A DNA stretch of 64,000 nt from JBEDUK01 sp963781595. Its GTDB lineage: Bacteria > Actinomycetota > UBA4738. The stretch lies in assembly GCA_963781595.1 (NCBI GenBank), contig CAWAGG010000001.1:744001-808000 (forward strand), in the 5' to 3' direction. Positions within the stretch are counted from its first letter, which is position 1, and the number at the start of each line of letters is the position of its first letter. Shown here piece after piece: positions 18,201 to 25,744 of the stretch. The notes beneath the pieces were generated by a model. It searched no databases. It was given only the letters and a program-made list of their open reading frames with translations, and was not told where the DNA came from. Position numbers and translations under genes: made by a program.

Positions 18201-20253
18201 GTCGGGCAAGCTGACCGACGTGCCTGCGGGAACGGCCTCCGAGGCGATGGAGGCCCGGAACGTGATCAACGGCTACGACCTGCTCGAGCACGTACGGGGC
18301 GGCACGTACCCCTACGGCATCCAGGGCCTGCCCGCGAACGACGGCGGCGGCACTCCGGGCTCGCGGGCGCAGGCGGTCGCGATCATCCAGGAGATCGACG
18401 CGCTCGCCGGCGCGATGGACGCCATCGCCGACCTTCTGCTCGCCGAGAGCGTGCACCAGGTCGTCAAGGGCAATTACGACCGGGCGAAGGGCGCGCTGCA
18501 GGCGATCAGCGAAGGCGGGTCCCCGCCCGATCCGGAGGTGGTCGAGACCCCGCGGAGCGGCCGGTCGTTGACCTTCCGCGTCGCGCTTCCGCTCGATCCC
18601 ACTCAACGGGCCGGCTGGAACGCCTCGCTGACCCCGCGGGCACAGGCGAACGCCGCCCTGAACCACTGGCTCACCACCGTCCTGCCTGCCGCCAACGACA
18701 TCCAGTGGCGCGTCACCGAGGGGACCAACCCGCCGGTCTTCGTCTCGCTCGACTCGCTCGGGCTCGAGCCGATCGACTGCGTCCTGATGGCCGGGAACCG
18801 GCTCGGCGACTTCTCCGGGGAGCTCGAGCGGTTCTTCGTCTACGACTACCGTGCCGGCAACGTGGTGCCCGACGAGATGGTGACGTTCCTGTTCGAGAAG
18901 TCCGACCCCACCGTGCCCGACGACGAGGCGCTGATCATCGACCCCGGAAGGGCTCAGGCGGGCATGGTCTCCCTGGCGAGCGTCTTCCCGCTGCTGAGGG
19001 CGCTCCGCGGCCTGGTGAGCAACAGCCGTGCGCTCGACGCCCGTGACTTCGAGCTCCCCACCGAGGCACAGGGCGTCGAGCCCGGCGACCCGAAGGGCTT
19101 CGACGATGGGGTGCCACCGCTCAAGGACCTCGGCGACCTGAAGCAGCGGATCGAAGACGCGTACGGTGGCTTGACCTCCGCCCGGGACGGCCTCGACGCC
19201 GTGCTGGCGAGCCCGATCCAGCCGTTGTACGACGCGCTGCAGGCGGACCCGGCGCACGTGATCGTGCCGCAGTGGGGCACCGCCCTCACCGCCCTGCGGG
19301 ACGCGATGGTGGCGGTATGCCGGTTCGGCGTTCCCGAAGCCCTTCCGACCTCGGGCCTGGACGTCACCGCGCTGACGATCGACGCGATCGTCGCCCAGGC
19401 CAACGCCATCGTCGCGATCGTGGACCGTCACCTGGACGAGGCCCGCGAGGCGCTCGACACGAGCTTCTCCGATCCGCTCCCGTCGGACCCGGCGGAGGCG
19501 GCCCGCGTCCGGGCCCAGCGGACCGAGACGCTCGTGGGCGCGTACGGGGACGCCGCGCGCGGGATCCTCGGCGCGGGCTTCGTCGCGGTCCCGCTGTTCC
19601 GGGTGCACCCGTCGGCGCGTCCGGAGCTGTCCGCCGCGCTGGCCGCGCCGATCTCGAGCGACCCGCTCGCGATCGAGGAATGGTTCCAGTCGGTCGCCCG
19701 GGTCCGGGGCCCCGAGGATGGGCTGGGCACCGTCGCCGCCTACCAGGACTGGGTGCCGGGCTCCTCCCGTGTGGAGCTGACCCCGCTCCAGCTTCCCGTC
19801 CGACCGGGGGATCCGTGGATCGCGTCGGCGTACGGAGACGCGCTCGGTCCCGGGGACGTCGTCTCGGTCGTGACGTGCCGTCCCATGCCGCCGATCGGCC
19901 AACCGGTGTGCGGCCTCCTGCTGGACGAATGGACCGAGCTCGTCCCGACGACCCAGGAGACCACCGGCATCGCGTTCCACTTCAACCGGCCGAACGCCAC
20001 CGCGCCGCAGTCGTTGCTGCTCGCCGTCGCGCCGCGGCTCCGCGGCGCGTGGTCGTGGGAGGACCTCGTGGCGGTGATCGTGGAGACCTTCGAGCGGGCG
20101 AGGATGCGCGCCGTCGAGCCGGACATGATCGCGGGGACATCCTACTTCCAGGCGCTTCCGGCGATCCTGTCCGAGTTCAGCGAGGGCGGACTCCGCTCGA
20201 TCCTGTACGCCAAGGCGACCAGCGTGATGGCACCCGGGATCGCGCCGGCCTGA
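15283..20253 (+). CDS. Unknown giant protein, 1656 aa, with N-terminal coiled coil (operon gene 4)
   Basis: GGGAGG precedes the ATG. Residues 10-92 are a charged heptad region with strong coiled-coil character, and the remainder appears globular. Recurrent landmarks are DIPILLLPLRVETRF at about 106, GLLPALRMGSQPYGVLATS near 480, SLTHAVTAAVLRNAYLSH near 885 and LLGYQLERGLHENHPG near 943. A helical stretch around 1290-1420 is followed by a C-terminal domain. There is no signal peptide, membrane helix or catalytic motif that I can name. Size and coiled coil suggest a structural or scaffold role within the operon product, but that is inference. Fourteen bases separate it from gene 5. Confidence 0.6.
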   Translation: MAGLTDTWRAIETLRAERDDARATHRAAIFEVQRLDGEIDDARRRAGADERAAARLAELEEERGGAERAVAERGRELASALAGVRDRAVELLGAAPQKLIEGLADDIPILLLPLRVETRFGEDDGVPVLRLRIFPDDASIAHHEEALTTEEVSAGEAYWRDRCRANAEPDPQERDRIARGAWNILAARRGAYRASWVARATQPTNWSDQLIDPAAAVFPAVETKPVDWSEAPRSFVLPDRFVVRLVAGGASRDVEGALIPDDLPLGPDPLVADETFTRDEATGRLKLGDDLRWLVDFDRAVEVGMALRIPLELPREAAGFERIVVIGIRLSSGPDQNAALIGRLIEAHRFSQGIALVPQGTPTNNTDDARSGLTTAAESVDQTFALENDPNALLPQSDHFLKSDGQRLSEALGVPLDVFRALPAAGGSDVSEALAMNRALWSATLGGFLHGMLKPIVGGSTIDLLRRFVGAYVTGRGLLPALRMGSQPYGVLATSALSLWEWDEVETGEEIAFWNALLARLRTLREAWNGLVRQVSFIGKDGDPFQNLLSVVGLQASSVEYYSRKGISRDYLANYLRFLRFSPVSVASLWEQMEAAVYGQLRDIGLDPNVAFGLRDVIFWREHDLLGGPVIDADPRIPFSESEGIATFDGARNYIDWLRTASLDDIRQQALRNADGDAVAPPAAMLYRLLRDAFLAELDRGGRTLVTALAPEVFAELPAEPAIVDVGGKTFTSRDVLSVDASKIGASAARVAVGDLLVAVARGGSGGAAPPPEAAGLADLHAALGMLAPLPTARLERLLAEHVDLCGHRLDAWVQGLVARRLWELRRRTEGEPMLHLGSFGWVENVRPSAVARRVVPPEELAPVVRGAVDGPVVEDPLNGGYVHAPSLTHAVTAAVLRNAYLSHAEPARAEVMQVNLSSGRVRTALGYLDGVRSGQELAALLGYQLERGLHENHPGVELDEFIYVLRERFPFTSGKLTDVPAGTASEAMEARNVINGYDLLEHVRGGTYPYGIQGLPANDGGGTPGSRAQAVAIIQEIDALAGAMDAIADLLLAESVHQVVKGNYDRAKGALQAISEGGSPPDPEVVETPRSGRSLTFRVALPLDPTQRAGWNASLTPRAQANAALNHWLTTVLPAANDIQWRVTEGTNPPVFVSLDSLGLEPIDCVLMAGNRLGDFSGELERFFVYDYRAGNVVPDEMVTFLFEKSDPTVPDDEALIIDPGRAQAGMVSLASVFPLLRALRGLVSNSRALDARDFELPTEAQGVEPGDPKGFDDGVPPLKDLGDLKQRIEDAYGGLTSARDGLDAVLASPIQPLYDALQADPAHVIVPQWGTALTALRDAMVAVCRFGVPEALPTSGLDVTALTIDAIVAQANAIVAIVDRHLDEAREALDTSFSDPLPSDPAEAARVRAQRTETLVGAYGDAARGILGAGFVAVPLFRVHPSARPELSAALAAPISSDPLAIEEWFQSVARVRGPEDGLGTVAAYQDWVPGSSRVELTPLQLPVRPGDPWIASAYGDALGPGDVVSVVTCRPMPPIGQPVCGLLLDEWTELVPTTQETTGIAFHFNRPNATAPQSLLLAVAPRLRGAWSWEDLVAVIVETFERARMRAVEPDMIAGTSYFQALPAILSEFSEGGLRSILYAKATSVMAPGIAPA

Positions 20254-20267
20254 CGGAGGAAACGACG

Positions 20268-22049
20268 ATGCCATTCGACTACGCCACCGCCGCGAACCTC
20301 CGGTTGTTCGCCCAACCCGACATGCCGTACATCCGGGGATGGAACCGGCTGGAAGGGCGCCCGCGGACGGCCGAGTTCGGACGCGCAATGCGGGCGGAGG
20401 TGCGTGACGCGCTCTGGTTCCTGACGCGCCAGTGGCAGTTCGGCGAGTTCCAGGGCGAGGACGCCGCGTCACCGGTGGAGGTGCGCACCCTGGTGCAGGG
20501 CGCGCCGTTCACCCGCTACGCGCCGGACGGCCAGAGCCCTGTGCCGTACCAGGGTGACGTGCCCCTCGAGACGAGGGTCGAGAGCGAGGCGGTCGGCCCC
20601 GACGTGACGTTCCACATCCAGGCCACGCGATACTTCTTCGCGCTGGTCGACGCGGCGATCGCCGGCGCGGCGCAGCGCGCCGCGATCAGGGCGCTCTACC
20701 TGGACCCCGCGGCGTACGGCCTGGCCGACGCGGACGTCGACGGGCAGCGCGATGCCGACGCGGATCAGGTGCTGTCGCTCGCGCGGTCCCACCTGCTGAA
20801 CGGGGCGGCGCTGATCGCCGACGCGGGCACTGGGACCCACGCGACCAACGTGGACGGGTTCCCCGGGCTGTCGGCGGCCGAGCGGGCCGCGCTCAAGCAG
20901 GCCGGCCTGGACCTCCTAGCCTGGTTCCGGCGCCTGTACCACGTTCCCGATCAGGGCGACGCGGCATGGGCGCCCCGATTCCTCGAGTACCGGTTCGCGT
21001 GTGCCGCCCAGCGGGCGGGGTCGCCCCAGACCGTCCTCGTGGCGGACCAGTACGAGCAGGGGCATCTGGACTGGCATGCCTTCGACGTGGATGCGTCCAC
21101 TCCCGGGGCCATCCCGCCGCCGGACGACGCGGGACCGGTCGCGCCGCCGGACGAGCATCTGCTGTCGTTCCTCCCCGCGCCCGCCTCGTACAGTGGGATG
21201 CCGTCTCCCCGGTACTGGGAGTTCGAGAACCGGAAGACGGAGTTCGCGGACATCGACGCGAACACCACGGACGTGGCGAAGCTGTTGCTGACCGAGTTCG
21301 CGCTCGTCTACGGCAACGACTGGTGCGTCATCCCCTACGTCGTGGACGTGGGCTCGCTCTGTGAGATCCCGGGCGTGCTCGTCACCGACGACTTCGGGGA
21401 GACCACCCTGGTGCATCCTGCCGGCCGTGGGCCGGACGACTCGTGGCAGCGCTGGTCGATGTTCACGCTCGACACGGTGGGCGGAACGGGGGAGGCGGAC
21501 CAGCGCCTGCTGCTCGCGCCTGCCCTGTCCAAGTCGATGGACGGCGCGCTCCTCGAGCAGGTGCTGTTCCTGCGCGACGAGATGGCGAACATGGTGTGGG
21601 CCGTCGAACGCGTGGTTCCGTCCGCGCTCGGCGGAGGGACCAACGGATACGACGTTGCCGCGGCGGCCACGCCACCACCTCCGCCACCGCTCCCTGCCGC
21701 CCCCGCCCTGGCGCGGTACGTGCTCGGTACCGACGTGCCGCACAACTGGCATCCGTTCATCCCCGTGCACGTGCCGGGAAGCAACCGCAGCGTGCAGCTG
21801 CAGCGTGCGCGGCTGCCCGGCCCAGCACGAGACATCTACGGTCACGTCCTGGATGTTCCCGCCCCCTATCACGTGAACGAGGAGGAGGTCCCTCGGGCGG
21901 GCAAGACGGTGAAGCGGACGTTCCAGCGCGCCCGCTGGCTGGACGGACGGACCTTCCTCTGGATCGGCCGCCGCGTTACCTACGGCCGGGGGGAAGGCAG
22001 CAGCGGGCTGGCGTTCGACCAGGTGGTCGACGTCCGCGAGGGCGAGTAG
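20268..22049 (+). CDS. Unknown 593-aa protein (operon gene 5)
   Basis: GGAGGAA lies 8 bases before the ATG. The N-terminus has DMPYIRGWNRLEGRPRT and the notable VRDALWFLTRQWQFGEFQGED block (about 45-65), which looks like a conserved core. The middle is helical with many acidic and aromatic residues, including RYWEFENRKTEFADI and DWCVIPYVVDVG. A run of prolines (PPPPPPLP, about 467-474) precedes a C-terminal domain. The last section (VKRTFQRARWLDGRTFLWIGRR) is basic. There are no secretion or membrane signals. It closes the operon, and no family is recognised. Tight spacing with the four upstream genes argues for a shared complex or pathway. Confidence 0.6.
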   Translation: MPFDYATAANLRLFAQPDMPYIRGWNRLEGRPRTAEFGRAMRAEVRDALWFLTRQWQFGEFQGEDAASPVEVRTLVQGAPFTRYAPDGQSPVPYQGDVPLETRVESEAVGPDVTFHIQATRYFFALVDAAIAGAAQRAAIRALYLDPAAYGLADADVDGQRDADADQVLSLARSHLLNGAALIADAGTGTHATNVDGFPGLSAAERAALKQAGLDLLAWFRRLYHVPDQGDAAWAPRFLEYRFACAAQRAGSPQTVLVADQYEQGHLDWHAFDVDASTPGAIPPPDDAGPVAPPDEHLLSFLPAPASYSGMPSPRYWEFENRKTEFADIDANTTDVAKLLLTEFALVYGNDWCVIPYVVDVGSLCEIPGVLVTDDFGETTLVHPAGRGPDDSWQRWSMFTLDTVGGTGEADQRLLLAPALSKSMDGALLEQVLFLRDEMANMVWAVERVVPSALGGGTNGYDVAAAATPPPPPPLPAAPALARYVLGTDVPHNWHPFIPVHVPGSNRSVQLQRARLPGPARDIYGHVLDVPAPYHVNEEEVPRAGKTVKRTFQRARWLDGRTFLWIGRRVTYGRGEGSSGLAFDQVVDVREGE

Positions 22050-22185
22050 CTCCGGTCACGCCTTCGGATCCGCATCGGAGCCTCCAGCGCACCTCACCGA
22101 TGAAGGGCAGCCCCACGTGGTAGGTGACGAAGCGACCTGGCGGATCGAAGGAGATCGAGCAGGTGGGTCACCGATGAGAGACATC

Positions 22186-22216
22186 CGGGGGGTCGCGCCA
22201 CCTGACCGGCCCCCCG
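22186..22216. terminator. GC-rich hairpin between the operon and tRNA-Ser
   Basis: CGGGGGG at 22186-22192 pairs with CCCCCCG at 22210-22216 around a 17-base loop. It lies 137 bases after the operon stop and 22 bases beyond the 3' end of tRNA-Ser, so it could serve either transcript. There is no T-tract. Confidence 0.3.
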
Positions 22217-22237
22217 AGTCCTCCGATCACGAGTCCG

Positions 22238-22326
22238 CGGAGAGGGGGGGATTCGAACCCCCGATGGCCTCACGACCAAACCGGTTTAGCAAACCGGCGC
22301 CATAGACCGGACTAGGCGACCTCTCC
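22238..22326 (-). tRNA. tRNA-Ser (anticodon GCT)
   Basis: An 89-base class II tRNA on the reverse strand. The acceptor GGAGAGG pairs with CCTCTCC, and the anticodon stem CCGGT/ACCGG encloses the loop TTGCTAA. A long variable arm and the TTCGAAT T-loop are visible. The discriminator is G, as usual for serine tRNAs, and CCA is not encoded. No second copy of its 3' half was found in the window. Confidence 0.93.
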
Positions 22327-22350
22327 GCCGGCGATGATAGCGAACATGAC

Positions 22351-22512
22351 GTGCGGGAACGGGACCGGCGGAACCGACGCCCCGGTGACGATCCAGAGAA
22401 CTACCCGGCGTTCGTCACCGCGCTCCGAGCGCGTGGGTACCAGGGCGGGCGCCTCGAGGCGATCCTGAGCGGCAACTGGCTCAGGGTCCTGCGTGAGGGG
22501 CTGCCCTCCTAG
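22351..22512 (+). pseudogene. C-terminal remnant of a peptidase M19 (membrane dipeptidase) gene
   Basis: In the frame ending at TAG 22510-22512, the last 40 codons read DDPENYPAFVTALRARGY and then LEAILSGNWLRVLREG. This closely follows the C-terminal signature of renal/membrane dipeptidases (xxYPxLTxxLLxRGY...ILGGNxLRV). The upstream 300 residues with the metal ligands are absent, because tRNA-Ser ends only about 60 bases upstream. It is a leftover of a deleted gene rather than a small functional protein. Confidence 0.5.
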
Positions 22513-22529
22513 CCGTCTCTACGCCCGAA

Positions 22530-22550
22530 GGAGCCGCCCCGGAAGGCTCC
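22530..22550 (-). terminator. Hairpin downstream of the small membrane peptide gene
   Basis: GGAGCC and GGCTCC form a 6-bp stem around a 9-base loop, 37 bases after the stop of the 29-aa frame on the reverse strand. It is weak and has only TTC after the stem. Confidence 0.3.
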
Positions 22551-22587
22551 GCCGACGCGGACCAACCGGGCCGACCCCTTGGTCCGC

Positions 22588-22677
22588 CTAGGCGGCGGGC
22601 GCACCGAGCGTGACCGTCAGGAACGCGCCGCCGAAGACCGAGAGTGCTGCTCTCACCGCACGAGCGATACTCCGCAT
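22588..22677 (-). CDS. Candidate 29-aa hydrophobic peptide
   Basis: The ATG at 22677 is preceded by an excellent AGGAGGTGGG ribosome-binding site with 4-8 base spacing. The frame encodes a basic N-terminus (MRSIARAVRAA) followed by a hydrophobic stretch (LSVFGGAFLTVTLGA), typical of a tiny single-pass membrane protein, and ends in TAG. It lies 141 bases downstream of the TetR gene on the same strand. No family is known to me; the evidence is the ribosome-binding site and hydrophobicity. Confidence 0.4.
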   Translation of the reverse strand: MRSIARAVRAALSVFGGAFLTVTLGAPAA

Positions 22678-22818
22678 CGAACCCACCTCCTGGCACCGAC
22701 CGTACGGGCCGGAGCAGGGCCGACCTGTACCGTGCGCCACGGATCCGACGTGACATGCATCACTCACTCGGAACCGCCGCAGCGGCGACGATCCGAGCGC
22801 GGCTGAAGTTCGGGGCGT

Positions 22819-23559
22819 CTACCAGGCGGGCCGGTACGCCGCGGCCGCCTCGCCCATGTCCCCGGCGCGCGCCGGGTCGACGCCGATCCCGACCAGCGCC
22901 ATCCGGACGACCTCGCCGATCGCCCGCTCCAGGTCCGGGAGCCGGCCCTGCACCCAGGCGGCCGCGGTCTCCTTCGTCATCCCGGCGAACGCCTGGAACG
23001 TCGCCGACACGTCCGACGAGATCAACTCACCGGATGCGAACAGCGGTCCGAGCGTCTCCAGCAGGTGCCCCTGGAACTCCGCGTCGAGCCGCCCGCGCAG
23101 CGCCTCGGCCTCCGGGACGCCCATCATCTCGACGAAGAACGCCCGAGCGATCGGACCCCCGGAGCCGACCCACCGCATGATGGCCGCCATCTCCATCGCG
23201 ATCATCCGGACGCGGTCCTCGACCGTCACCCGTTCGATCCGCGTGGCCTCTTCGATGAGCGGTGCGAGGTTGCGCTCGATCAGCGCGACGATCGCGGCCT
23301 CCTTGCTGGGGAAGTGGTGGTAGAAGGCGCCTCGGGAGATGCCGGCCCTGGTGCAGATCTCTTCGATGCGGCTGCCCTGATAGCCGAACACGGCCACGAC
23401 CTCCGCCGTCGCCTCGAGGATGTCCTGGCGCGTGCGCTCGAGGTGCCGGCGGCGACGCGGCACCGCCTGGACGGCCTCACGCACGCCCACCGCGGCGATC
23501 GGGTTCTCCTCGAGCGTCTGGGCGCCCACGTCCAGCACGACCCGCGCCGGGACGCTCAC
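22819..23559 (-). CDS. TetR/AcrR family transcriptional regulator
   Basis: The DNA-binding helix-turn-helix is clear: TRQDILEATAEVVAVFGYQG, then IEEICTRAGISRGAFYHHF and SKEAAIVALIERN. The all-helical C-terminal ligand and dimer domain follows, with an effector pocket of unknown specificity. The start is uncertain. GTG at 23559 gives 246 aa with a 40-residue N-terminal extension; GTG at 23490 would start 13 residues before the first HTH helix and is also reasonable. It faces the nitrobindin/phosphoesterase pair across about 210 bases, which it may control along with itself. Confidence 0.88.
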   Translation of the reverse strand: MSVPARVVLDVGAQTLEENPIAAVGVREAVQAVPRRRRHLERTRQDILEATAEVVAVFGYQGSRIEEICTRAGISRGAFYHHFPSKEAAIVALIERNLAPLIEEATRIERVTVEDRVRMIAMEMAAIMRWVGSGGPIARAFFVEMMGVPEAEALRGRLDAEFQGHLLETLGPLFASGELISSDVSATFQAFAGMTKETAAAWVQGRLPDLERAIGEVVRMALVGIGVDPARAGDMGEAAAAYRPAW

Positions 23560-23767
23560 GACAGCCAACCGGTGGTCCGGGCGCACGCCGGGAGCCGCGT
23601 CCGGGCGGGAGAACGTTCGTCGTCCACGATGGTGTAGATGCCGCTCGGGCCCTCGACCGCTGCGGTGACCGTCGCCGAAGTGCGTCAGGGCCGTGTACGA
23701 ACGGGAAGATGCCGGACCTTCCGGCACGACCAAGTCGGCTCGATGCTACCTTCGGGTGGTGGACGCC

Positions 23768-24253
23768 ATGCCGCCGCTGCACCCTCAGGTCGAACCGATC
23801 GCGTTCCTGCTCGGAACGTGGTCCGGTGAGGGCCGGGGCTCGTACCCGACGATCGACCCCTTCGCCTACGGCGAGGAGGTTCGGTTCTGGCACGTCGGCA
23901 AGCCGTTCCTCGCGTACACGCAGCGGACGTGGGCGCTCGACGACGTGCGGCCGCTCCACGGGGAGATGGGCTACTGGCGCCCCCAACCGGACGGTTCGCT
24001 CGAGGTCCTGCTCTCCCACCCGTTCGGCGTGAACGAGCTGGCGATCGGCACGGTCGAGGGCTCACGTGTCGAACTCACCGCCGATCCGGTCATGCTCGCG
24101 CCCACCGCCAAGCCGATCACGCGGGTCGAGCGGACGTTCGACGTCGACCCCGCCCGGGGGGAGTTGCGGTACGAGCTGCGGATGGCCGCGGTCGGCGTGC
24201 CGCTCACGCACCACCTCGCCGCCGAGCTCCGCCTGACGGTCCCAAGGGGTTAG
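23768..24253 (+). CDS. Nitrobindin-like heme-binding beta-barrel (FABP/DUF1794 family)
   Basis: The 161-aa product carries the family N-terminal signature FLLGTWSGEGRGSYPTI (GxWxGxG). It then has FAYGEEVRFWHVGKPFLAYTQRTW and LHGEMGYWRPQPDG strands, ending in an LTHHLAAEL segment that places the His expected for heme coordination. Nitrobindins bind heme b and isomerise peroxynitrite to nitrate in the characterised members; whether this one does is inference. ATG 23768 was chosen. In-frame GTGs at 23756 and 23759 are alternatives. Its stop abuts the GTG of the next gene, so the two are coupled. Confidence 0.85.
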   Translation: MPPLHPQVEPIAFLLGTWSGEGRGSYPTIDPFAYGEEVRFWHVGKPFLAYTQRTWALDDVRPLHGEMGYWRPQPDGSLEVLLSHPFGVNELAIGTVEGSRVELTADPVMLAPTAKPITRVERTFDVDPARGELRYELRMAAVGVPLTHHLAAELRLTVPRG

Positions 24254-25744
24254 GTGATCGACCCACCCGCCGCACCGACGAACGACCGCTCGATCCGTCC
24301 GTCGCTGCGGCGTATCGGTGGCGTCCTGCTGGCGATCGCGGTCGGCATCGCCGGAGCGTGGGCAGCGCTCGCGCTGGCCGGGGGCATGCGCGCGACGCTC
24401 GGACCGTTCGAGGTCCGGCTCGATGCGGCGTTCGGGCCGGGCGTCACGCGGGTGTCGTTGCCGCCGCTGGGGGATCTGACGGCGAACACGCACGTGGCGC
24501 CGTGGCGGATCGACGCGACGCTCGAGGAGGTTCACGTCGAACAGCTCGCGGACGAGCTGCGCGTCCGGGGCGCCGAGGGGGTGATCGACGACGTCCAGGC
24601 GGTGCTCCCGGCACGGATGCGCGCGCTGGCGCTCCGCGCGGCCTGGGTCGCGGTCGCGGGTGCCCTGCTCCTCGCGCTGCTCGTCTTCCGGACGCGTTGG
24701 CGTCTGGTGGTCGTCGCGGTGGTCACCGCGCTGGTGACGGTCGGCGGGAGCCAGGTCGCGACGTTCGCCTCCTACGACCCCGAAGCGTTCCGCGCGCCGC
24801 GGTTCACGGGCACGCTCGCCCTCGCGCCGCAGCTGATCGGACCGGTCGAGACGGCGACCGGGCGGATCGACCGCTTCCGCGACGAGCTCGCCCGCGTCGT
24901 CGACGGTGCCGCGCGCGTCTACGCGTCGATCGGGACCGCTCCGGGCGCCGGCGCCGACGAGATCCGGGTCTTGCACATCTCGGACATCCACCTCTCGCCG
25001 CTCGGCACGTCGTTCGCGCGGCAGCTCGCGAGCGCGTTCGACGTCGACTTCGTGATCGACACCGGCGACATCACGTCGTTCGGCACGCCGGCCGAGACCC
25101 TGATCCTGTCGCAGATCCCGGGCTTCGGCCGGCCGTTCCTGTTCGTGCGCGGCAACCACGACTCGATGGCGCTGCAAGCCGAGATGGCGAAGGTCCCGAA
25201 CGCCGTCGTGCTCGACGGTCGGACGGTCGTCGAGCACGGCATCACGGTCTACGGACTGGGCGACCCCGCGTTCACGCCGAACAAGCTGGCGGTGCTCGAC
25301 GACGCCCGGTTCGCCGCGCTCGTCCGCTCCGTGGGACCCAGGATCGCCGCTGACGTCGCCGCCCTCCCCCGCCCGCCAGACATCGTGGCGGTCCACGACG
25401 ACCGGATGGCGGAGTCGGTGGCGGGGTCCGTGCCCCTGGTCGTCTCCGGGCACTTCCACGTGCCGTCGGACCGAACGATCGACGGCACCCTGTTCCTGCG
25501 GATCGGGAGCACCGGCGGCGCGGGCGCGAACGTGTTCACCCAGGAGGAGGGCATCCCGCTGTCGGCGGAGATCCTGCACTTCGCGCCGGGAGTGGGTGGC
25601 GAACCCCCGACGCTGCTCGCCTGGGACGTGATCTCCGAGTCGCCGGTCACGGGGAACCTCACGATCGAGCGCCACGTGCCGCCGGCCCCGGCCGCCGCCG
25701 AGACCCCCACCCCGGGCCCGTCAGGCTCCGCGACGCCGTCCTGA
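24254..25744 (+). CDS. Membrane-anchored calcineurin-like metallophosphoesterase
   Basis: This 496-aa protein starts at a GTG directly after the previous stop. Three hydrophobic helices are seen at about 22-43, 127-145 and 149-166. The catalytic domain (from about 235) carries all metallophosphoesterase motifs: HISDIHLSP (DxH), DTGDIT (GDxx), RGNHDS (GNHD) and SGHFHVPS (GHxH), so it should bind two metals and hydrolyse phosphoesters. A Pro/Thr/Ala-rich tail ends the protein. Its last 24 bases overlap the convergent glycosidase gene. The substrate is unknown. Confidence 0.88.
   Translation: MIDPPAAPTNDRSIRPSLRRIGGVLLAIAVGIAGAWAALALAGGMRATLGPFEVRLDAAFGPGVTRVSLPPLGDLTANTHVAPWRIDATLEEVHVEQLADELRVRGAEGVIDDVQAVLPARMRALALRAAWVAVAGALLLALLVFRTRWRLVVVAVVTALVTVGGSQVATFASYDPEAFRAPRFTGTLALAPQLIGPVETATGRIDRFRDELARVVDGAARVYASIGTAPGAGADEIRVLHISDIHLSPLGTSFARQLASAFDVDFVIDTGDITSFGTPAETLILSQIPGFGRPFLFVRGNHDSMALQAEMAKVPNAVVLDGRTVVEHGITVYGLGDPAFTPNKLAVLDDARFAALVRSVGPRIAADVAALPRPPDIVAVHDDRMAESVAGSVPLVVSGHFHVPSDRTIDGTLFLRIGSTGGAGANVFTQEEGIPLSAEILHFAPGVGGEPPTLLAWDVISESPVTGNLTIERHVPPAPAAAETPTPGPSGSATPS

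Noticed and set aside
16675..20472. A 1265-codon open frame opposite the 1656-aa gene
   Set aside because: It has the same GC-driven antisense signature, no start signal, and crosses the boundary of the next operon gene.
22238..22326. tRNA-Ser as an integration site for the five-gene operon
   Set aside because: No second copy of its 3' half was found on either side of the operon, and no integrase gene is present. The operon may still be horizontally acquired.
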